The notes beneath the pieces were generated by a model. The model worked only from the letters and a program-made list of their open reading frames with translations. It was not told the origin of the DNA and searched no databases. From positions 124,001-188,000 of the forward strand of contig VZRG01001055.1 in assembly GCA_013397435.1 (NCBI GenBank): 64,000 bases of DNA, read 5' to 3'. This document shows, piece by piece, positions 12,976 to 25,104 of this stretch. The position numbers were made by a program, and so were the translations under genes. Each line of letters begins with the position of its first letter. Position 1 is the first letter of the stretch. The DNA comes from Erythrocercus mccallii. Its lineage: Eukaryota > Chordata > Aves > Passeriformes > Dicruridae.

Positions 12976-15900
12976 TCTTTCAAAAGTCCCCATGTTCCTC
13001 AAACAAACAGTTTTCATCTAAATAATGCCTTTTCTCATCTAAGTAATAAAGTGTTTCAGTAAAGGAAATTTTGTGGTACAATGTATTATTGAACACGCTA
13101 ATAGAAATCCAAGCAAATGTCTGCAGATTTAATTTCCTGATCAATGTTTTATTGCCTAGAAAAAACATTTATAGCATAAAGATTAATCCATAAAAGAAAA
13201 GCTTAAGGTATTCTTATCTAGGATCCATGCATTATGCTTAAAATCCAAACTGCATGTACTAAAGTAATATACAGTTTCCAGCTGGACATCTAAAAGAAAA
13301 TATTGCAGATTCTTGTCACAGTGCACAGAATTAATTGCCTTATTTATTATAATTATTTCAACCTAGAAAAAAAAATTCCTCCTGTCCAAATAGAGGTCAG
13401 TGGGAGGTGAAGTTGTGCGGGCTACTTGTCAGTTATTTTTATGAGGACTCTGACAATTGTAACACAAACAAGGCAGAAGTATGTTGATTTAGATTTTTTA
13501 GTAATCTTAGTAAAGAATTTTATTAATGGTCACTTTGTGTTGAGAGCAAAAGCAACCCATTTCTATGCACCAAGTTATATAGTATTCATACTTCTCATCC
13601 GTTCACACATCAAAAAAAAAACCATAATAAAAGACCTGGCATATCATACAGGCATAAGATAATATACTGTGATGAAACAGTATCTGACAGTTTTTTACAT
13701 CACTAACTCCACATAGGTAAGGCAAAGAAGGAAAAAATTGTGACAGGAAATAGGCATAAGAGTGTATAACACTGCGCCTTGAAAGAATAGCTGTTTAAAA
13801 ATTAAAAGGACAGTAACATGCTTATGAGGATCTTTATATTTTTTCATATTACCAAACAGTGATCAAACCTGCCTAATACCTTTGCAAGAAAAAAACCAAA
13901 CCCTGCAATACACACTGATCCTACCATAAAGAATATGGAATTTTCTACATTTGAGTTCTTTTCTTACATTCACCTATAGTTTCCTACATTTTAAATCTCC
14001 TTTTGCTTTGCAAGTCATTCATGGTGTTTCTCAAAGGAATTAAAGGATGTAAGTTTCTTTAGTAATTTACCACAGTTCTTGAATAAACACAAATAGACTT
14101 AAAGGAGTTTCTGCATCTGACAGATGCTTAGTCTCTACTCAAATAGTCATTTAACTTTCATATCATACAAAAGCAGAAGGAGATCAAACCAAATCTAACT
14201 GTGTGACAGAATTTGGTTTTCCTCAAGAAGTTGTAACTCCTGTTATCAGACAAAAATCTAATAACTTCAAAAATAAACAATAATTCTAAAATAAATCTGC
14301 AACCTTGAAAGTGTCTATAGAAATAAAACCTTTATAGTGCAATAAAATATGAAAATAGCTGTCACTGTCCTGTGGAGAATTATCACCAGTGATGTATATC
14401 CAGAAAAATATTTCAAGACAAAGAGTATTTTACATGTATGCATTTGAAATATATATATAATAAATACATTAAAAAACTGGTATCTGCATTACCATCAATA
14501 TGTACTGCTGAATCTGTTAACTTTCTACATATGTAAAGACATATAGGTATACATAATTATACCTCTGTGTAGGGTTGAAAATCTTCCTACTTTGAAAAAT
14601 CAGTACATTTTTACAGTGAGGGTTATATAGACTGAATTAGCTTTGACCTCAGTATATGGAGTAAGGAGAACTACACAAAAATAGAAATAGAGGTTGCAAA
14701 ACCTTTCTCAGGAGGTGAAAACAGTTTTTGTCTTCATTTAACTTCAGACATAATACTCGTATTATCAGGTCTTGCAGTGGAAAGACAGCCTTACATGGTT
14801 CTTTTGAAAGACCATTCACAAGCACACTCTCAGAAAAAATGTTACACATTAATTGTTCAGTTTTGCTGGCTTGTAGCATCCATGTGTGCTTGTGAAAAGC
14901 AAAAAGAACTGAAATGGTATATGGGAATTCTATCCTTATTTTCAACTTCCTTCATGTCTTCTGCTGACTTAATAAACTCTAAAAACCTTTTTTCAAAACT
15001 GCTTGATGTGAACACAAAACTTGATTAAACCAGGATTGCTTAAATGTCTGAAAAGCTGAGAGCTCATTCCGAAACAAGAGTAACACCAGCACTTTCTTTA
15101 CAAAGGTGTCCACTATCCAGCATAGTGTAATAATCTTGATCATAATACCTGCTACTCCAGAATGCCTGGTAAATGTTGAATCTCTGATTGGTTTCATACA
15201 TTAGATATTTTGTCTTGGCTTTGATATTTAGGCCTGATAATGAAAGATTGGTAATTGCTAGGCTATGCTTGAGGCAGAAGCAAGTCATTACAATAGGTTA
15301 GCAGAAATATAAACCAAATATACAGTAGCAGAGTGCAAGTAAATATAACTGCACCACTTTCTCTATAAATGTTTTTATAGTTATACTAAAATATGACAGT
15401 TTAATTTAAAAAAGGACAAAATTTCTATATTGAGAAGATTAAAGAAGAAATAAAAAGTCAAAACGTGGAAAGAAGAAAACATATAATTTTTATGAAGAGC
15501 AGTGAGTGAGGAGAACAAGCCTTCCTTGAAGGAAGCTTCTGTGCCTTCTTACAGATATGTTTTTCTACCTCTCATCATTCACATTAGAAATTATAAATTT
15601 GAAGCAATTTTATGAAAATGGATAAAAAAATATGTGGCTTGCCTTATGCCAGACTGCCCCACTGCCTTCCCTGTTGAAGCGCCTTCAAAATAGCAAAGCC
15701 TTGCTTGCCTAATTTTCTAACTGTAAACTGAATGGGATTGGGACTGAAGGGGTGAGATGTTTCCCTGCAATACAGGAAGATCTCAGCTTAAGGTGATCCT
15801 GTGTTAATGTAATGTATTATTAATTTTCCAGCTTTGACTGTAAAGAAAGACTGACAATGACTTGCTAGATTTCTTACTCTGGCTGTATTAGAATTCTCAA

Positions 15901-18900
15901 AAGTCCCTGAAAAATCTTTTGACCCTTCTTACCTCTCCAGTATTAACACAATTACTGCCTTTTACCACAGCTTTTCAGTATAATCATGGTACAATTTCTT
16001 TTTCAGGAATGGATTAAATTAATCTATATTCTAGATTAGCAATATCTTTGTTGATATTTCAAGATCCTGTTTCTCTTTATATGCTGTGGAAAAGGTTTTG
16101 TCTTGGACATACCATGGAATCGCTTTGAGACAACAGGAAAACATCAGTAGAAAAACAGCAGAACAGTTACTGGGGTTGAGAAGACAAACTCTTGTATTCA
16201 TTTGTACCTTCCAGTAAGGATATGTCTCATCTTAGCTTTTCAGTATGTATATCAGTTAATGAAGTAGACACAATATGTTTTTGGCAGTCTTGAGTCCTGG
16301 AAAGCAAAAGAAAATGCTAAGAGAACTTGTGTTTGTGATCCCTGTCACTATTGAACTCTACTCAATATCTCTGGGGAAGGTAAGAGAACTATTGACTGAG
16401 CACTGCAGAAAATAGGCTGACATCTCATGTTGTAAGGTGCAGTCTGAAAGGATTCGTCAAACTTAAGCAAAGAACCATTCACTGACATCTGTGATCCTCT
16501 ATGACTAAGTGAATAACACGCAGAGAGGTACTAGAACTTGTATTTACATGCATTTAATACTCTCAGAAAACAAGCGTTCTGACTGATGTTTTCTAATGTC
16601 AAACTGATCTCCCTGTAGTTTTCTGTTCATGGCACACAATGAACACAATTCCCCCTGCTGCAAGTGAAATAATGAAAAGTATTCATGGAGTTAAAAGCAG
16701 CAAGCCTGCCAAATCTGTTCCTTGACTACCTGGACAGAACACAACAGATGTGCAATGAATAAGTGTTACAGAGAAGCAAAGCAGAGCATTGGTAATATGT
16801 TGGCTGGGGGAAAAAAAGGAAATCCTCCAGATTTCTCTTCTAAAAACCTAAAATTCTAATGTCCTCTCTTGAAACATTATCTAGGGACTGCGAACTGTGG
16901 TTCCCATCTGTATCTCATTATTGAAAAAAGACTGACAGTTTGGGAACACAGCACTACCAAAGAGAATGTAATCACAAGTGACACTCTCAGCTACAAGGAA
17001 AGAGCCACCCATCATTTCCCATTTTTCAGGGAGAAAATCCCAGTGACACTAAAAATATGCAGATATTATAAGCAAAAATTATTAATAATAGCTTCCTTTT
17101 TAATTACAGTATAATTCTCAGCTGACTGTAGCTTAAAATTTTAGATAAGCTTCCTATTTTGTACACTATCATTTCGTTCTAAAGATTTAGAGAAATTCAA
17201 CTTTCCATGCCAGACAGCTCAATATGCATAAATACACCATATGCTAGAAAACATTTCCAGATGTTGGAAAAATGATTTAAAACTTAAAACTGAAAACTGA
17301 AAAATCCTGAAATTGCTATTTTTCAAATAGCTATATTTCAAATTTCTATTTTTCAAATTTGAAATTTATATAGAATTGTATTGCTATTTAAATGCATATT
17401 ATAAGCACTTTTTTGAAAGTGTCATGGTAGCTATATACCAAGGGATTTTCCGATCTTCCAGTATTTGACACAAATTTTTAAAGCAGATTCCACAAATAAC
17501 CCTCTGAGATGTATAATGTAATTCTTCAAAAAACTGCCTCTCTAAATCTTTATTGGGCTGAATGAAACTAAACACAACAGGAGCTAACAGGTTGGTTACT
17601 GTATTTGTTCCAAAGTGAAATATAACAGACTCCTCTCAGCACCTGTGCACATTAAAACACCAGTGAACAGTGAAGTAAAAGTGTCAGCCTACTTGGCTTA
17701 GTTATAGCCACAGAGTAAAAAGATGAACTGACAATATATATTGCAGCTCAAAATGACACTTGCAGGACAAAAGCCAATGCTTTTCTGTAAGCAATACCTT
17801 ATCATTTCCAGTAAATGAACACAAGATTAGAGCAGAATAAATGAGAGTCATCCTTTGCTTCCATAGTTTTGGAATGACATAATTACAACCAATTAGGGGA
17901 AGTACATGCAATAGTCAAACAGAGCTTTATCAGCAGCCTGCCCCAGATTATGCCCCATTGCCAGACAGTCTCTAGATGAAACACACTTCTCTGATCCTGT
18001 CTTCTGTAGTACAGCAAATATTCAATAGTTACTACAAGTGGAAATAAACAGACTGTTTAGCTTGATTCAAGGATACTGAAGACTCATGGTAACATGAGCA
18101 ATGTAAGAATTTTAAGAAAAGTAAATAACCCTATAGGAACTACAGTCATTTTGACACAATTTTTCATAAACAATATTGGTATTGGCAAACAAGGTGATAT
18201 TTCTACATGCAAATAAGTGCATAATGCAAGTTGTAAGGTGTATTTTCTGTCCCTCTTTGAAAAAATATTAAAATTTGGGAAAAAGAAGTAAATTATTTAT
18301 GTATTTTTTTTCAGGTTGATGTACCAAACTAATACATAGATAGCTCTTCTGTTGCAGTCATCATCAACTGATTGATACATAGTTCCTTTCATTTAACAAA
18401 ATACTATATATAAGTAATGAATGTAAAGTGCAAGATTGTTTTATGGTAAGGTTTTAACTGCTTTTAAAGGTAAACCTACTTGGTATACAGCACCTCCAAT
18501 ACAAGATTGCACACAAATTGGCATAGTATTTGACCATGAGAGTTTCCCAGCACATTGAAAAACCTGGTTAAAAAAAAAAGCTAATTAACAGTGTACTGAG
18601 ATGTGGACCATGAACATATAAACAATACCCAACCACTAATATGAGTAATAAAGGTGTAATAAAAACTTTTGCTAATAAATAAAAAAACCAAAGATTATGT
18701 CATGTGGAGCATGTCTAATAAACTATTAAGCAGCCAGAGTCTGCATTTGTACCTGGCTCATGGATCTTACAACAGACAAAGGAAATTTAGCAATATAAGC
18801 TTTTATGGTATTTCTATTGATTATTGTTAAAAATCCAGTTAAGAACAAGAATATAATAGAATATTCTGAATGATAGCAGCAAGGGTTGTCACTTAGGCTC

Positions 18901-19180
18901 TTGAGCATATGTTAGAAAGTCTCATAATTGAATATTAGGAGACATGAAAGAACTACTGTTCTTTAGATTCAGACTAGGAAAAGGTATGAAACCAAAAAAT
19001 AATTGCATTAAAAAACCTTACTAATATCATGATTTCAATGTTTTACTGTCAGACTTCTGATAGTAAAAAATAAATAAAGAGACAGTAGTTTGGAACACAA
19101 AAACAATCACTGAAGCAAAGGTAAGGACAGAAGCAGGCACCATAGACTGCTGAGGCTCCCTGGCCAGCATATAATTAAAC
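12976..19180. other. Non-coding AT-rich DNA, no gene seen
   Basis: No coding region or recognised transposon. The frames on both strands at 14649-15288 overlap each other and match nothing familiar. The only structure I can point to is a set of three near-identical 15-bp units at 17315-17359, listed separately. Confidence 0.7.
17315..17359. repeat. Three-copy 15-bp tandem repeat
   Basis: Units of the form GCTATTTTTCAAATA begin at 17315, 17330 and 17345. Each later copy differs from the first at two or three positions. Flanking sequence (AAACTGAAAACTGAAAAA before, AAATTTGAAATTTATA after) is also low-complexity. This is a small diverged minisatellite. Confidence 0.7.
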
Positions 19181-19182
19181 AG

Positions 19183-19335
19183 AGAATCATGGAATTCAGT
19201 TTGGTTTGTGTTGGAAAAGACCTTAAACATCATATCATTCTAATTGTCATGTCATGAATAGAAACACCTTTCACTAGACCAGATTGCTCAGAGTGCCATC
19301 CAGTCCAGCCTTGAGCTTTTGTCACATATTATTCT
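19183..19335 (-). mobile_element. CR1 3'-end fragment, antisense
   Basis: About 150 bases of antisense CR1 3' UTR. It starts with gaatcatggaattcagtttgg, runs through ttggaaaagaccttaaacatcat, and ends in the stretch cactagaccagattgctcagagtgccatcc. In the family this stretch corresponds to the segment just upstream of the 3' tail. It is moderately diverged and carries no catalytic domain. It lies about 350 bases from the next CR1 fragment on the same strand, but the two overlap in consensus position, so they are separate insertions. Confidence 0.9.
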
Positions 19336-19686
19336 TAAAGAAACAAAGTAAGAGAACATCCTGAAAGAAAATTCTTCAATGTATGAAACTCAATTATCAG
19401 ATAATGAACAAATTTAGATGTTCTAGATCTCTAATACTATACAACACTCACAGGAATCACTAAAATCACTCACAGGAGTCACTAAAATGTAAGAAAATTA
19501 TTTTGACAGGGTTAACTATGAAAAAAATATCATCATTATTCAATGTTCCTGCACTAAGATTTGGCCAAAAAGCATAAAATATTATCCAGGAAATATAAAG
19601 GGAAATCAAAATACGGCTTCATTGCAGGCTGTCAATATTCACCTCCCAGTTTTTATTGCAAGACAACCAAAGAAGTGGTGCTTATC
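19336..19686. other. Short spacer with a 22-bp tandem duplication
   Basis: Non-coding DNA between two CR1 fragments. It contains CACTCACAGGAATCACTAAAAT (19445-19466) followed immediately by a copy with one substitution (19467-19488). Confidence 0.75.
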
Positions 19687-19687
19687 A

Positions 19688-19871
19688 CAGGATCATAGAA
19701 GGTTGAGAGGTTGAAATAGACCTCAAAAACATCCAACTCCAACCCCCCTGCCACAGGCCACTCCCACTAGATCCCATCCAGAGTTCCCTTGAACACTTCC
19801 AAGGCTTGGCAACGTGTGCCAGTGCCTCACTGACCCCACAGTAAAATATTTCTTTCCAATATATAACCTAA
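19688..19871 (-). mobile_element. CR1 3'-end fragment, antisense
   Basis: Antisense CR1 3' UTR, recognisable from ggatcatagaaggttg, aatagacctc, the run ccaactccaacccccctgcc, and the following segment about 'ccttgaacacttccaaggcttggcaacgtgtgccagtgcctcac'. The match fades after about 19871. It is a short, 5'-truncated copy without coding capacity. Confidence 0.9.
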
Positions 19872-20812
19872 AGGCAACATATGAAACATATGAACATATG
19901 GAAAACAAATAAATGTTTTTACTAGGGCTTTAGCTTTGAGATGCTGTGAGTTAAGTTTACTTGAAAATTTTCTCCTATTATATTTTTCCCATATAGGTCT
20001 TTGTGTTAGCCCCAGCTCTGGTATTTTGAAACCTCTTTACAAACCTCTCTGTAGTGCACTTTTCTATACTGGTCCCATTTCTGTCCCTCTGTTCCTCTGC
20101 AAGTACTACAGCTGTCAAAACCAGCCGAATTAATAATTTATAGTGTTGTTATGACATGCAGTGTAAACCAAAGCTGCAGGTATGCAAGCCATATCCAAAA
20201 TGGATAGCTACCACTATATCTTTAGGTCTGCATTCAGCAGTTTTATTCAGAGTCAGCTTTCTGGCTGTCTTTGTTTCATGATGGACAGCATTGTTCATCA
20301 CACATTTGGACTGTATAATCCTTCAACATATGTTTCTTGATAAGACTTGGAAGGAGTGATAATCCTACAGGTAAATTAGATGGGTAAGGAGTTACTTCTA
20401 TAACTCATTAGCTTAAATAAATGTAAAGGATTTACCAAGCTGATGTAGTTAATACCATAAAAGTCACTGTATTCGTATGAATTTCAGAGAAAAGCATTTT
20501 GATAAAATTAGAAAACTGTGCTGTTTCTTACCAGTCTTTCCTTGGTAGCTGAAATACATGTAGCTTGGAGACTCCACAGATCATCCAACTAGGCTAAATT
20601 CATATCTGTTTAGCTCAGCAACTGCTTCAACAAATGGTTTGAACCTACCTTTATCATCACTGTCAGAATCCAGATGAGAACTGTTACATACCTAAAGAGT
20701 TAAGAACTTTAGAAGTAGAAGTTGTCACACATAAATCCTACACCATGTCACATAAACAAGTAATTTTTAATATATACCAGCATATCAACATGGCTTAAAG
20801 TTGTTTTGAATA
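19872..20812. other. Non-coding DNA, nothing recognised
   Basis: Between two CR1 insertions. I see no open frame worth reporting, no repeat and no RNA gene. Confidence 0.7.
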
Positions 20813-22075
20813 TCACAGAATCACAGAATAGCTGAAATAGGAAGGGACCTACAGAGCTCATACAGTCCAACCCACTTGCAGGACAACATGGAACATGTGA
20901 CCCAAGACCATCTGGAGCTTTTAGATGTCTCTTACAGTCAGTAACTATATCCTGATGCTCAGAGGGAACTTCATGCATTCTGGTTCATGCCCATTGCCTC
21001 TTATCCCATGACTGGGTACAATCAGAAAGATCCTGGCTCCATTGTCATTGTACTCTCCCTCCAGGAATTTATATACATTAATAAAACCCTCCCTGAGTCC
21101 CAGGTGAAGCAGTCCCAGATCTCTCATAGGAGAGACTCTTCGAGCCCTTCATTGTCTTTATGACCCTTTGTTGGACTTTGAAACTCCTTTGATTGAATTT
21201 CTTTCCAGCTGGGTGGCTGCCAGCCTATTCTGGTGCCTGGAGTTGTTTCTCCCCAGATGCAAGACATTACATTTCCCCTTGTTGAATTTTATGATGTTCC
21301 TGTCCTCCCACTTCTCCAGCCTGTTGAGATACCTCTGGAAGACAGCATGACCCTTTGGTGATTCATCTGCTCTTTCCAGTTTTGTGTCTGATGCAAATTT
21401 ACTGATAGTACACTCTGCAATATTGTCCAAATCATTAATAAAGATATTAAACAGGACTGGAACCAGGACTGTCCCTTGAGGTACACCACTAGTTGAATCA
21501 CCCTTCTACCTTCTCCCAGATTCTAGAGCTCCTCCATCACTCAGCACACATCATTGCCACAAGGCTGCCTCTGGTTTTTACGTACTTTGTTGGTGAGTTT
21601 GTGGTTCAGCACAGAATCTGTCCTTGCTGACTTCTTTATTCTTTGGCAGAAGAAGTTATCGTCAAAGCAGTCCAGGAACCTCCTGGGTGGTTTATATGTT
21701 GATGTCTTGTCCCTCAAACATATTTCAAGATTGTTGAAGACACCCATGAAGACCAGAACCTTCAAACCTGAGGTCTGTATGGAGTCTGAACCACTTGTTC
21801 TCCATGATCAAGTGGCCTGTTGTAGACACACCCTATAATGCTGTCTTTGCCTAATACTAACATGTAAACTATCCATTGACTCCTCATCCATCACTAGGAA
21901 GATTTTCAAGATCTGCTGTGTCGTAAAAGGAACTTTGTGTCCTCATCACACTTGCCTGTCTTTCTTAAAGAGCCTGCATCATTCCTTTGTAACATTCCAG
22001 TCACAGGGGCCCAACTCACTATAATTCCATCATCCCAACAAGCGTGTAGCCTGCAACTGCAATATATGTGAACAT
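20813..22075 (-). mobile_element. CR1 LINE, antisense, with internal deletions
   Basis: A minus-strand CR1 that reaches further 5' than the others here. Low to high coordinates run 3' to 5' in the element: tail and 3' UTR (about 20813-20935), C-terminal reading frame (about 20940-21175), reverse-transcriptase palm (about 21200-21490), then endonuclease C-terminal part (about 21550-21765) and upstream endonuclease sequence (about 21780-22060). The palm translates to GVPQGT, PVLFNIFINDLD, then FASD, where F-A-D-D is expected, so one catalytic aspartate position is lost. The endonuclease part translates to VFMGVFNNLEICLRD and RRFLDCFDDNF, matching the family's conserved GDFNHPDICWRD region. Two blocks that should separate these parts are missing, near 21500-21550 and near 21177-21205. 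The copy is inactive. Confidence 0.9.
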
Positions 22076-24775
22076 AAACACACACACATAAATATTTCTA
22101 ATAGAAACGCTGTTCAATTTTGATTTTCCACTGTCATTGTTGACTTCACTGAAACCCCACTGTTGACCCTCTCTGAAAATTTTATCAGGTAAAACTTATC
22201 TCAAACAGATTCCCTCCTGCCCTGTCTCTGATGGGAGAGAATAGCAAGAGAACTACTGAGAAATCAGTGCAAGGGAAAACATAAAAAACATACGATTAAC
22301 TACTAAGAAATAAACAAAGAAAATGACAAATTCCTCCCCCACACTCCTTCCACCCCTAACCAGACATTCAAAAGCAACTAGATTGTAGTTCAAAAAATTA
22401 CCCCGGCTATTCCCAGGAACAAAGGTCCAGTAAAGAAAATGAGGATGAGGCTGCTGATTTGGAAAAAACACTGACACAAAACATGCAGAAGATTTGGGAA
22501 ACACCTGCTGATCTAATCAAGAAAGGAATCAGCAAGTATTTTCATTTTCTATACTTGTTTCCAAAACTTTAAAAATTATGTTGTAAAGCCTAACTAATGT
22601 TTACAGTAAATAATAAAATATTACTGTTTGCTCAGTGACGACAAATACTCTACGTACAGTACACAACAAATAAAAAGAAATAGAAAAGTACATGGCCTAT
22701 ACATTGTAGAATCCACTTTAAACATCATGCAGCTAGAAATAATAGAAAGTAATATGGTGATGCCAGTAGCCCAGGGATGGCAAAGATTCAGTAAGATTGC
22801 AACAGATGAGTCTATACTGTACATTAGACTGCATCCATAACATTTGCTACAGTTCTGGTCCCAGTCTGCTGGGTAGAGAAAGATATGCCTGAGATCATCT
22901 TTCAGGAAGACATTACTTTAAGATGACAAGACTAAGAGTGCCTCATCATATAGACTTAACTGCAAATATTAATTTCCTCTGTGTTTCATAAGAAGAGCTG
23001 TTTTTCAGAACAATCCATCTTACACAACAAACAAATCAGATTAAAGTGTCAAATTGAAAATATTCTCTATGTTTAATCCTTGTATAATGCCATTCTGCAA
23101 AGCATTCAGGGAACTAGCGACAAAACCATGACAAGTTTCCATTGTAACAACATAACAGGAGCTCCAAAAGCATCAAAAAAATTTCCTTGGCTCACAGTTA
23201 TGTTCTTCTCCTATTGAGGAAGGTTCTGGAAGCTGAGTTGCAGTTGTCAATTAAATCAATATAAGCTTTCTGTCCACAGGACCATGAAGGAAATGAGCTG
23301 CCATTTTCTGAATGTTAATACATCTTTCAATTGCTTTGGTTAGTAAATATTTTTCATACTTTTTCCAAACCTCCATATGTAATTTCAGGAAAAGTAGTAG
23401 AAACATAAGAGTCTTACCAAGCAGTTGTATTTTTCACTCAGTGTAATTTTACTGTAAAAGGGATTTCTTCCACTTTCAAGTAAATGCTTTAAAGTTTAGA
23501 TAATTTGTAAATCTAGATCCAAAAACAGCTTCAAAAATTGTTAGTTGATTTGTCATGTCCTATAAACTTCAGATCTTTAGAACTGCCAAAAGAGCTACAA
23601 GTATTGAAATACAAAGTAAAAAAAAAGTTAACTGGAGATGTTGTTTGTCTTTTGAAATCAATATTTGCACCAAGTTTCACCATGAAATCAAATTATTTTG
23701 TTTTAATGGTTGTATTAAGCCCAGAATAAAATCTCATTTCTTGCAAGTAACTCATAATGCATATGAAAAGAAAACATTGGCGTAGACTGCTGCGTTTCTT
23801 TATGTTTCACTGCATTCAGAATTTCCTTGTTTTTTTTATCAATATGCGAGTTACTCATGGGACAGAGGGAAATGTGTACACACAGCTTTAGGTGTACACC
23901 CTTTTCAGAGTCAGGTCTTATTGTAGCACTTTCCCATTTAAAGGAAACAATCCCACTCAGAAAAGGAACAGGGAACGGTATTCCTCAGATAGATATCTCC
24001 AAACGCACCTCTAATGCTTATTGCCTCTATAGACTTGATAATTTTCTCCTCTTTAAATATGACAATAAGAAGTTAGCTTATGCACTAATGGTGGCTAGTT
24101 GTTCAACATTAACCTAGAGCAAATATAGGCTATTTTGACACAGATTAGCTGAGAGTCTAAAATGGATGAGAGCTAAGTGCAGGGCACAGATATAAGTTTG
24201 AGTATATACCATCTCCTTCTACTCTGGTAACTCATAGTATAAAGCATTGCATCACTTTAATTCTTAAACCACTAGATTTTTTAATAAAGACAAACATAAA
24301 GTTATCCTGTCTTCCTGTGTGCCCTGGTAGATTTGCATCCTGTGACTGTGACCTGACTTACTGTGATAAGAGATAATGTGTTTTATATATAATTTTAAGT
24401 AATTAGGCATTGAATTAACTTCTGAATAGGTGAAATTGCAATGTCTGCCTTTTCTGGACTAAAAGCTGGTAATACTGCTGGAGGAAGAAAGTCTTTACTA
24501 ATCCCAGTGGAAATGGCCTTGAACTGAGGAAATCATTAAGTGAAACAGTAAATGGAAATTACTCAGTAGCTGAGCTGCTGAAAAAAGGACATTAAAGAAG
24601 AATAGAAATTTCTTTTTTTCCCCTCTTTTTTGCCTTGCCTTGTGAGGGTCTCTGAGCAAGAAACTTGTTCAGGCGAAGATGTCAGCAAGGATCATCCTGA
24701 GAGAGAAGTGAGCTCCTTACTCATCAAATACATTACCTAGAACAGTGGAAAACAGAACATTACATTGGTGTTAAT

Positions 24776-24808
24776 GTGTATATATATGTGTGTGTATATA
24801 TGTGTATG
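24776..24808. repeat. TG/TA alternating microsatellite
   Basis: A run of alternating purine and pyrimidine bases made of TA and TG dinucleotides. It is likely length-polymorphic. I see no gene context. Confidence 0.75.
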
Positions 24809-25068
24809 TTCTCCATTGATAGCAGAGACAAGAGAGAGAACATTAAAGCCCTAATAATAAGATTTTTAGGTAATTTTTCATACTCTGAGATAAAATTTCT
24901 TCCAAATTTGTCATATCTTTGTACTATCAGAGTGCTGATTCTTCTGGAAAAAATTTGCTTAACATCAACACGGCCTGACTTGATTTTTTGCCTTTATTAA
25001 GGTCTGGATCAACCAAGCCTTAAGGTTAACACAAGTACAGACTTGCCCTTCTCCCTGGATTTTGTTGT

Positions 25069-25104
25069 GCTTGGATATATACTTGGATATATACTTGGAT
25101 ATAT
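25069..25104. repeat. Three tandem copies of a 12-mer
   Basis: GCTTGGATATAT is followed by two exact copies of ACTTGGATATAT (25081-25092 and 25093-25104). The first copy differs only at its first base. This is a small, recent-looking minisatellite. Confidence 0.85.

Noticed and set aside
17280..17400. AT-rich repeats as a replication origin
   Set aside because: Low-complexity AT repeats are common in this DNA, and nothing else supports an origin.
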